Translations under genes and position numbers: made by a program
Notes under the pieces: generated by a model
Databases searched by the model: none
What the model was told of the DNA's origin: nothing
The model's input: only the letters and a program-made list of their open reading frames with translations
Shown here: piece by piece, positions 32,420 to 38,939 of the stretch
Position numbering within the stretch: the stretch's first letter is position 1
Layout of the letters: every line of letters begins with the position of its first letter
NCBI GenBank assembly: GCA_945865315.1
Contig: CAMBDK010000017.1
Coordinates: forward strand, 1 to 38,939
Reading direction: 5' to 3'
From: Chitinophaga pinensis
GTDB taxonomy: Bacteria > Bacteroidota > Bacteroidia > 2-12-FULL-35-15
DNA: 38,939 bases

Positions 32420-32758
32420 TTAACCACCTGCCTTTTTAACCTTATAAAAAGAATCCGTAAGTAGCTTTAATACTTTATCGCGATGGTCCCCTTGTATTAA
32501 TATTTCTTCGTTTTTAACTCCTCCCCCTACGCCACATTTTTGTTTTAATATTTTCCCTAGACTTTCCAATTCAATGGCATTTCCAACAAATCCATTGACG
32601 CGTGTTACCACTTTTCCACCACCTATACGATCAAGAAATAATTTTAAATTTTGTTGCTGGGGTGGCAAAGTATCTTGAATTTCTTCCTTTTCAAATTCAA
32701 AACTAAAATCTTTATTAGTGGAATAGACAACACCTTTTTTTTTATCTTTTTTTGACAT
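32420..32758 (-). CDS. SUI1/eIF1-family translation factor (YciH-like)
   Basis: A 112-residue protein with the SUI1 domain over about residues 38-108. Characteristic segments are [16 protein letters not shown] (about 42-57) and [34 protein letters not shown] (split across about 67-100), which match the KxCGxGGxxK...IQGD...V signature of eIF1/YciH. The N-terminus is a lysine-rich, flexible tail. Bacterial YciH proteins influence start-codon fidelity and possibly stress translation, but the role here is inferred from the family only. It stands alone between the beta-barrel and the lectin protein genes. Confidence 0.92.
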   Translation of the reverse strand: MSKKDKKKGVVYSTNKDFSFEFEKEEIQDTLPPQQQNLKLFLDRIGGGKVVTRVNGFVGNAIELESLGKILKQKCGVGGGVKNEEILIQGDHRDKVLKLLTDSFYKVKKAGG

Positions 32759-32840
32759 TAATTTAAATATTTAAGAGGATGAATATTACTATTGAATATA
32801 TATTTTCCAAGATAAAAAATGAGAAAAAAATCATTGTTTT

Positions 32841-35387
32841 TTATCTCAATAAAGTAACTTTTCCATTAAAATAGTGAATATCATTTTTTATATCAGTAAC
32901 CTTGAATGAATAAATATAAACATCAACCTCTGCAATGCCACTACCCTTATTTGCTTTGCCATCCCAGGGTTGTTTAATATCTGTTGTTTTAAAAATAAGA
33001 TTTCCCCAACGATCAAATATCATCATTTCATATTCTTCTATAAAAAGACCTTTGCCTGAAAATGTATCATTTTTCAGATCACCATTTGGCGAAAATGCCT
33101 CAGGAATATAAAATACAAATTCAGGTTCAATAATAATGGTTTGATAGCTGGTGTCAATGCAACCATATTGAGTAGCTGCTATAAGTCTAATTATATAGCT
33201 GCCAGTGTCGGCATAGTTGTGAAAAAGCGGGTTTTCAATTAAGGAAGTTTGAAAGTCACCAAAATCCCAATTCCAAAAATCAGCTCCGGTAGTTGAATTT
33301 ACAACTGCTATCACCGGGTCTATGATGCTTGTTTTTGAAGGTTGAACAAAAAAATCAGCAACTGGATTGGGATATGCTGCGATACAATTATTTTTCAATA
33401 ATGTGGTTACACAGCCACTATCAGAGGTAACCGATAAGGAAACAGAAAAATACAGCGTTGAACTTACAGATGTATTCATATAACAATGGTCAAAATTTTC
33501 CGAAGTAATTACAGCGTTTCCATCACCAACACTCCATTCCCACTGCACTATTTCGCCTTGGGTAACAGACGACAAATCCTGAAAGGAAATACAGAGGGGA
33601 GTGCAGCCAATAGTATCACTTGAAGTAAAATTTACGAGCGGGTTAGGGTGAATGATAACTGTTTTAGTAATTGAATCTGAGCAACCGAAATCGGATACCA
33701 CTAATAATTTTACAATATAAGAACCAGGTGAAGCATAAAGATGTGAAGTAGCTTGATTACTATAAACAGCGCTACCATCGCCGAAATCCCATTCCCAGGA
33801 TTGTATCAGATCTGGAGCGGCAATAGAAGATTGATCAGAAAAAGGAACGATAGCTCCATCACAAACGTTGGTAGTGCTTAATTTTACAAAAGGCAGAGGA
33901 TGAACATTCACGTTTTTAATTAGGGTGTCTTTACATCCATTAAGGCTGGTTACTATCAAAGAAACATTATTTGAACCTGCTATGGTATAATTACAACTAG
34001 CATTTTGTATGCTGCTCAATGCACTTCCATCACCAAAATTCCAGGACCAAGCAATAACTGAATCATCTGGCATTGAACTATTAATGGTATCATCTGGCAC
34101 AATCGACAAGTCAATAAAATTCATTGTTTGACTTAAACAGACTTCTGTAAAAACAAAATCAGCAACCGGCAAACAATTAACTACCGCCATTTTGGAAATG
34201 GAATCTTTACATCCATTATTGGATGTTACTATTAATTTAACATTAAAGATTCCGCAGTTTGTATAGGCATGTGTTAACGTTGAAAGTACTGATGAATAGC
34301 CATCTCCAAAGGTCCATTTCCAGGACGCGATATTACCGTTACTGATTGTGGAATTATCGTTAAACGACGTGGCATTTTGAAAGCAAACATTTGTATTAGC
34401 GAAATTTGCAGAAGGGTTAACAAATAATGATACAACCACAGGAGAGGATGTTGCAGTGCATGAATTTGCATCTGTTACAATCACTGTAAATGTTCCATTT
34501 GCATTTGCTGTTATTGATTGTGTGGTGGCCCCATTGCTCCAACTATAAGAACTTGCAGTAGCTGCTGTAAGATCAACTGTTTCTCCGGAGCACAAACTCG
34601 TAGAACCGCTGAGAGCAATAACTACTGAAGGGCTGTTAACTGTAATAATTACAGAACTTTGCGAAAGACAACCATACCTATCGGTAGCTAATACATCGTA
34701 TTGTGTTGTTACTGTTGGAGCAGCTGTTGGGTTGGCAGACGTTGATGTAAAACCAACTGGTATGGATGTCCAGCTATAGGTATAAGGTGATGATCCTAAA
34801 AAAGTGGTAACAGGAAGAGTCACATTATCTCCTGTACAAATAGTTGTTGCGCTTGGAGCAATGGTTGTAACCGGACACAAGTTAACTTCTATCACAGATT
34901 TAGAAGCTCCTGAACTGCAATTAAGGTCGTTCCATTTTCCGTTCGGATATATTTGAACACAATCTTCGTTTCCACCAGAATTATTGGGTTCTCCTCCATT
35001 CCAGTTCGTATAAATAATAGCACTTTGATCATACCATACATGACTTCCTTCGCTTGCTACATCATTAAATCCTATCCAGATAATACCACCAAAACTATTG
35101 GTATTTAATTCCCCAACAATACAAGAATTTTCTGCATCTGATTGCAAAGAAATAAGATTTGCTCCAAAACCTTGAGCCCAAGCTTGAGCAGCATTTCCTG
35201 TTTGTGAGATCGGATTATAAAAATACATACTGCAGGAAGATAAACATGAGGATAATTCCGTACAACCAGCACCAGTAAAGGTGGATCTGATAAGGTTTAA
35301 ATCACATCCTGCCTGCCCTCTAATAGAAATAACATTGCAAAAAAAGGCGTAGAAGACAAAAATAAAAAAGCGGTTGTTTTTTTTCAT
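32841..35387 (-). CDS. Secreted C-type lectin / PKD protein with type IX sorting domain
   Basis: An 848-residue surface protein. After a signal peptide (about 1-25) comes a C-type lectin domain (about 48-168) with the calcium and sugar motif EPN (GGEPNNSGGNEDCVQIY) and WND (GKWNDLNC). The EPN form favours mannose-type sugars in animal lectins. Next is a region of Ser/Thr-rich Ig-like repeats (about 170-315), then about five PKD domains with WTFGDG, WNFGDG, WDFGDG, WSVGDG and WDFGD signatures. The C-terminus (about 752-848) has IPEAFSPNGDLKNDTF, IFDRWGNLIF and PWDGK, the gliding-motility C-terminal domain that directs type B export by the type IX system. It probably binds glycans outside the cell. 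Confidence 0.9.
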   Translation of the reverse strand: MKKNNRFFIFVFYAFFCNVISIRGQAGCDLNLIRSTFTGAGCTELSSCLSSCSMYFYNPISQTGNAAQAWAQGFGANLISLQSDAENSCIVGELNTNSFGGIIWIGFNDVASEGSHVWYDQSAIIYTNWNGGEPNNSGGNEDCVQIYPNGKWNDLNCSSGASKSVIEVNLCPVTTIAPSATTICTGDNVTLPVTTFLGSSPYTYSWTSIPVGFTSTSANPTAAPTVTTQYDVLATDRYGCLSQSSVIITVNSPSVVIALSGSTSLCSGETVDLTAATASSYSWSNGATTQSITANANGTFTVIVTDANSCTATSSPVVVSLFVNPSANFANTNVCFQNATSFNDNSTISNGNIASWKWTFGDGYSSVLSTLTHAYTNCGIFNVKLIVTSNNGCKDSISKMAVVNCLPVADFVFTEVCLSQTMNFIDLSIVPDDTINSSMPDDSVIAWSWNFGDGSALSSIQNASCNYTIAGSNNVSLIVTSLNGCKDTLIKNVNVHPLPFVKLSTTNVCDGAIVPFSDQSSIAAPDLIQSWEWDFGDGSAVYSNQATSHLYASPGSYIVKLLVVSDFGCSDSITKTVIIHPNPLVNFTSSDTIGCTPLCISFQDLSSVTQGEIVQWEWSVGDGNAVITSENFDHCYMNTSVSSTLYFSVSLSVTSDSGCVTTLLKNNCIAAYPNPVADFFVQPSKTSIIDPVIAVVNSTTGADFWNWDFGDFQTSLIENPLFHNYADTGSYIIRLIAATQYGCIDTSYQTIIIEPEFVFYIPEAFSPNGDLKNDTFSGKGLFIEEYEMMIFDRWGNLIFKTTDIKQPWDGKANKGSGIAEVDVYIYSFKVTDIKNDIHYFNGKVTLLR

Positions 35388-35394
35388 GGAATCG

Positions 35395-35402
35395 CAAAGA
35401 TA
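35395..35402 (-). promoter_or_regulatory. -7 box directly before the lectin/PKD gene
   Basis: On the minus strand this is TATCTTTG, matching TAnnTTTG, only 7 bp before the ATG at 35387. Transcription would begin at or just before the start codon, so the message would be almost leaderless. No -33 TTG stands at the expected distance. Confidence 0.5.
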
Positions 35403-35807
35403 CTGTATTTAATCAGCTAAAACCTCCTATAGCTTCTAAAAAACTATTCACTCATCAAGTAAAAAGATGCTAACTTAAATTGGAAAATATTAAATTTAGG
35501 CGGGGTAAATAAAAATATTTTGGTAGGCATAAATTTTATTTTTTTGGAAATCCTGTTTGAATTTAAATTTTAATGTATTTATTTATAAATATAACTATAA
35601 CTATCAGCAATATGTTTGCTTAACCCATTTTCCATAGCACTTACAAATCCGAAAGCGCTATTGAGGAATAACTTGTTAGGCATATTCTCATTTCATGATA
35701 AACCTGAGTTGATATCCTAAAAAAATTACCGAACCATAAATTCTAATAGTATTTTAAAAACACACAGCATATAATTAAAAGATATAAATATTAATTAACT
35801 ATTTATT
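35403..35807. other. Intergenic region with a possible element fragment
   Basis: About 400 bp of AT-rich DNA between the lipid kinase and the lectin gene. The only recognisable feature is at 35650-35671, where GAAAGCGCTATTGAGGAAT closely resembles the GAAAACGCGATTGAGGAAT of element copy 3. This could be a small remnant of another copy. No gene or RNA is visible. Confidence 0.35.
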
Positions 35808-36680
35808 TTAAGGTATTATTACTTTTAAAGATAAGGGATTTACTTTTATTATAATTTCATTACCTATCTCTATTGGCTCTCCATCAATATGTGCAATAGT
35901 ATTGGGCTGTTTAACAATTAATTCTTTGGCCTTGATTATTTTTAAATAAGGTAATTTATGAAGCTTTTTTAAGAATAACCCTACACAAATAGGTAAAGCA
36001 TTAAAAAATGAAATATTTTTTAAAATTGCAATATCCAACAACCCATCGGATATATCTGCTGTGGGAGCAATAGATGCATTATTCCCCCATTGTGAACCAT
36101 TAGCAAAACTAATCAAAAATGCTTTTTCTTGAAGCGGCTCGCCATTAATTATTAGTTCTAAATCCTGAGATTTATAATTGAATAATTCACGCATTACAAC
36201 TTTGATATAAGAGGAAAATCCTCGTTTTCCATATTTAGCAAATTCCGAACTAATATGGGCATCAAAACCTATCCCGGCAATATTAACAAATACTTCCTTA
36301 TTGAATTGTATTGTATCAATAAGCATTTCCTTAGAATCATTTATTATATCCAATGCTTTTTTAGGATCCATTGGAATATTCATATGCCTGGCAAAACCAT
36401 TTCCTGAACCTGCTGGTATAATAGCCATTGCAGTAGCAGATCCTATTAACCCTCTTGCTATTTCATTAATAGACCCATCACCTCCTACAGCAACTACTAC
36501 ATCAAAATTATTTGAAACAGCCTGTTTTGAAATTTCCAAAGCATGTTTAGCGGCTTTTGTATATACTAATTCATAATCAAATTTTGTTTGATTAAGATGC
36601 TTATCTATTAGTTTTTCAATGTTTTTTTTACTGCCAAGCCCAGAAATTGGATTAATAATGAAACAAATTTTTTTTTTCAT
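35808..36680 (-). CDS. Diacylglycerol kinase-like lipid kinase (DagK/YegS family)
   Basis: A 290-residue lipid kinase catalytic-domain protein. I chose the ATG at 36680, which starts MKKKICFIINPISG; the longer frame adds 27 residues with no family match. The nucleotide-binding motif GGDGS is at 66-70 and is followed by PAGSGNGFARH (89-99), both diagnostic. The C-terminal beta-rich domain includes SDGLLDIAIL and AHIDGEP. Family members phosphorylate diacylglycerol to phosphatidic acid (DgkB) or related lipids, with ATP, at the inner face of the membrane. The gene follows the LtaS-like gene on the same strand at 127 bp, which would suit diacylglycerol recycling. Confidence 0.9.
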   Translation of the reverse strand: MKKKICFIINPISGLGSKKNIEKLIDKHLNQTKFDYELVYTKAAKHALEISKQAVSNNFDVVVAVGGDGSINEIARGLIGSATAMAIIPAGSGNGFARHMNIPMDPKKALDIINDSKEMLIDTIQFNKEVFVNIAGIGFDAHISSEFAKYGKRGFSSYIKVVMRELFNYKSQDLELIINGEPLQEKAFLISFANGSQWGNNASIAPTADISDGLLDIAILKNISFFNALPICVGLFLKKLHKLPYLKIIKAKELIVKQPNTIAHIDGEPIEIGNEIIIKVNPLSLKVIIP

Positions 36681-36807
36681 GAATAATATTTTTCTTAAAT
36701 AAACAACTCCAATAGTCTGCACCTGACTTTTTAAAAAGCCAAATGGGAGATAAAAAAACAAAAAAAATTATGTCAAAATAAAAGAATTATTTTAAAAACA
36801 TCCATTA

Positions 36808-38709
36808 TCAATGCATTTTATTCTTTATTAAACTTTGCTGATAGGTTTGAATGATAGCTTTTGTTCTGTTTTCCATTTTTTCGCTAATTACAAGCTCCTT
36901 ATATAGTAAATCTACTTTTAATAAGCTATCCGAAGTATATTGATATAAACTAGTTGAATTATCCCCATCAAATTCAAGTATATGGTCTTTTTCAATTAAA
37001 TGAAAAAGATCGTTTCTAAAGATAAATGCAAAATGCAAAGCCGAGGTATCAAATACGCTAGTTCCAAATGAAAAATAAGTAGAGGGAAAGTTTAACAAAT
37101 CAAGTACTGAAGGCATTATATCTATTTGTTGCGTTATTGTTGAATCTACTCCCTTTAATTTTCCATCAGGCATAAAGTAGATTAAAGGTATGGAATAATT
37201 ACCAATAATATTTGTATAATATGGGTCATTAGAAACCCCTGTATGATCAGCTGTTAAAACAAAAAGTGTGTTTTTATACCAAGGCATTTTTTTTGCCGTT
37301 TCAAAAAATTTCTTTAATGCAAAATCGCTATAGCTAATACTTTTTTCAATTGGTAACAAACCTTCATTAAATTTACTTTTATACCTTTTAGGCACATCAT
37401 AAGGGTGGTGGGATGTTAAAGTAAATATAGTAGCAAAAAATGGTTGTTTTTTAATATTAATACTGTTGGCGCTAAATTGTAAAAACTCTTCATCCCAAAT
37501 CCCCCAATTACCATCGTAATCATTCTCATTATTATATTCGGTTCTACCATAATAATCGTCATATCCTGCAATATTAGCAAACGCATCAAAACCCATAGTT
37601 CCATTGGTACCACCATGAAAAAATGCTGTGGAATATCCTTGTTCTTTTAATAAATTAGCCAAACTATTTATTTGATTACTTCCATAAGGAGAAGTTATGA
37701 AAGGCTCATTCATCCATGTAGGGATGCTGGAGACTATAGCAGGAATACCATCAATAGAAGTTTTCCCATTTGAAAAAGCCTTGGTAAACGTCAAACTTTC
37801 CGAAATTAGTGAATCTAAAAAAGGTGTACAGCCCTTGGACTTACCATTAATAGCACCAATGTATTCTTTCGAAAAACTTTCTAGTGCAATTACTACTACG
37901 TTTAATTTATTAATTTCCCCGCGTTCAGCTAAATGTATTGGATTATATAACTCTTTAAGCATTTCTTTATCTCTGATGCGCCAATTAGCCGAAGGTGTAA
38001 TAGCCGACACATCCATTGTTTTTAAAATACTAAATGGCGTATTCAATACTAGTGGTACAAATTGAGCTGGAGCATATTCCGCGGCACTAACTATACTTAT
38101 AGGCTTAAGTTGAAAACCACCTCGATAAACAATAATTGAAAATGCACAAAATCCAATCAAACTGAACAATTGCAATACATATTGCTTAGTTGTCCAATTT
38201 AATGGGGTGTTTTTTTCAACTTTTTTATATAAATAGTACATTGCCAAAAATAAAATTATCCAAATAGCAAATACATACCAATACTCCTTTAAAAACAAAG
38301 GGAGCAAACGGCCCAGGTCATTACCAATTTCGCCTCCAAAAAAATTGAATACAGTAGCATTTGTGCGTTTTAATGTAAATTGAAAGTACGCTAAATCAAC
38401 ACTATTGGCAAGCATAGCAATGCTGTTAACAAACAAAAACAAACCTTTAAGTAAGGCGCGGTACCAATTTCTCTCCCTGAATGCAAAAGGCAAAAGGTAT
38501 AATGAAATAAAAAGAAAATTAGACAGAATAATAACAGAAAGATCGAACCTGAGACCAAAAATCATTATTGAAAAAAGTGGCCCGATGCTTAGATCTGAAA
38601 AATAAGAAAAGTTAAGAAAATAAAAAAGTAATCGGTAAATAGCATAAATAAGGAGTAAGTAGGCCAGGTGTTTTACTAATCGGGAAAGGTTATCGAGGTA
38701 TTTTAGCAT
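36808..38709 (-). CDS. LtaS-like membrane phosphoglycerol/phosphoethanolamine transferase family protein
   Basis: A 633-residue inner-membrane protein of the alkaline phosphatase/sulfatase superfamily. About five transmembrane helices (residues 12-35, 42-73, 85-110, 140-160, 178-197) come first. The extracytoplasmic catalytic domain starts near 268 with VVVIALESFS (metal ligand Glu277) and has the nucleophile Thr317 in SNGKTSIDGIPAI. Later metal-site segments are TADHTG and SHHPYDVP. This is the LtaS/MdoB-type layout. These enzymes move phosphoglycerol from phosphatidylglycerol onto an acceptor and release diacylglycerol. A Gram-negative cell has no lipoteichoic acid, so the acceptor is unknown and may be an envelope glycan or lipid. 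Confidence 0.9.
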   Translation of the reverse strand: MLKYLDNLSRLVKHLAYLLLIYAIYRLLFYFLNFSYFSDLSIGPLFSIMIFGLRFDLSVIILSNFLFISLYLLPFAFRERNWYRALLKGLFLFVNSIAMLANSVDLAYFQFTLKRTNATVFNFFGGEIGNDLGRLLPLFLKEYWYVFAIWIILFLAMYYLYKKVEKNTPLNWTTKQYVLQLFSLIGFCAFSIIVYRGGFQLKPISIVSAAEYAPAQFVPLVLNTPFSILKTMDVSAITPSANWRIRDKEMLKELYNPIHLAERGEINKLNVVVIALESFSKEYIGAINGKSKGCTPFLDSLISESLTFTKAFSNGKTSIDGIPAIVSSIPTWMNEPFITSPYGSNQINSLANLLKEQGYSTAFFHGGTNGTMGFDAFANIAGYDDYYGRTEYNNENDYDGNWGIWDEEFLQFSANSINIKKQPFFATIFTLTSHHPYDVPKRYKSKFNEGLLPIEKSISYSDFALKKFFETAKKMPWYKNTLFVLTADHTGVSNDPYYTNIIGNYSIPLIYFMPDGKLKGVDSTITQQIDIMPSVLDLLNFPSTYFSFGTSVFDTSALHFAFIFRNDLFHLIEKDHILEFDGDNSTSLYQYTSDSLLKVDLLYKELVISEKMENRTKAIIQTYQQSLIKNKMH

Positions 38710-38785
38710 TCAGGGTTTTTAACGTTTATTCAATTGAAGTCTATCACACAAAGTTAATAAAATAGCTTGATAGAAACTTAATTAC

Positions 38786-38825
38786 AAAAAAAGCGCCCCT
38801 CCGTAAATGGAAGAGCGCTTTTTTT
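38786..38825 (-). terminator. Hairpin terminator of the gene at the right edge
   Basis: Arms AAAAAAAGCGCCCCTCC (38786-38802) and GGAAGAGCGCTTTTTTT (38809-38825) around a 6-nt loop. Two positions are C-A mismatches if transcribed on plus but G-U pairs if transcribed on minus, so it is best read as the terminator for the minus-strand gene that ends at 38842. Confidence 0.8.
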
Positions 38826-38841
38826 ATGTATTAAATATAAA

Positions 38842-38939
38842 TTATTGTTTTACAAAAGTTTCAACGGTGTTTATTGGAGAACCACCAGTTGTTTCAGTAT
38901 ATGTAATATTGAAAGTAGTAGCCGACACAACTGAACCAG
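38842..38939 (-). CDS. 3' end of a gene running off the right edge
   Basis: An open minus-strand frame of 32 codons enters from the window edge and ends at a TAA (38842-38844), 17 bp before a strong terminator. The visible end reads about GSVVSATTFNITYTETTGG, then SPINTVETFVKQ. The Thr/Val-rich alternation suggests a beta-strand-rich, possibly exported protein, but too little is present to name it. Confidence 0.6.
   Translation of the reverse strand, partial: GSVVSATTFNITYTETTGGSPINTVETFVKQ

Noticed and set aside
1-38939. CRISPR array, tRNA, rRNA, tmRNA or complete IS element
   Set aside because: No regularly spaced repeats, tRNA-like cloverleafs, rRNA signatures or transposase genes were seen on either strand.

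Overview
The window looks like chromosome from an AT-rich member of the Bacteroidota. The clearest signs are a surface protein ending in a gliding-motility/type IX secretion (type B) sorting domain, several -7 boxes of the Bacteroidota form TAnnTTTG, a LytTR response regulator, and the style of the housekeeping proteins. I cannot name a genus from sequence alone.

Layout. 1-6.3 kb: a Rieske-like lipoprotein, a small very basic exported protein, lepA, aroQ, xerD and a HEAT-like protein. 6.5-9.4 kb: a PLP-dependent sulfur amino acid enzyme, a probable glycosyltransferase remnant and an orphan LytTR response regulator. 9.5-18.7 kb: a Tat-exported superoxide dismutase with a biotin carrier protein just upstream, recJ, an exported rhodanese, an exported TPR protein, an HD phosphohydrolase and rimO. 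19-27 kb: a tail-specific protease divergent from a very large alpha-2-macroglobulin-like protein. 27-31.3 kb: a nucleotide-sugar cluster (acetyltransferase, Gfo/Idh/MocA oxidoreductase, UDP-HexNAc 6-dehydrogenase, dTDP-glucose 4,6-dehydratase). 31.6-38.9 kb, all on the minus strand: a beta-barrel protein, a SUI1 factor, a C-type lectin/PKD surface protein, a diacylglycerol kinase-like enzyme, an LtaS-like transferase, and the 3' end of one more gene.

The most unusual content is not a gene. A roughly 239-bp non-coding element is scattered between genes in five clear copies (3254-3448, 3452-3710, 5291-5529, 17086-17324, and 31374-31610 inverted), with more diverged relatives near 15.2 kb and 18.8 kb. 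The copies have imperfect terminal inverted repeats of about 28 bp. Three full copies have exact 3-bp direct repeats at their ends (TTA, TAA, TAG), so they look like a MITE-type mobile element. Inside are two hairpins whose arms change in a partly compensatory way between copies. One copy sits exactly behind the xerD stop codon, another at the rimO promoter, and one beside an older copy.

How genes may work together. The four sugar genes form a partial pathway to an acetamido-amino-uronic acid, but no aminotransferase is present here. The LtaS-like transferase and the DagK-like lipid kinase next to it could form a diacylglycerol-producing and diacylglycerol-recycling pair. I found no CRISPR array, tRNA, rRNA, intact insertion sequence or recognisable defence system.
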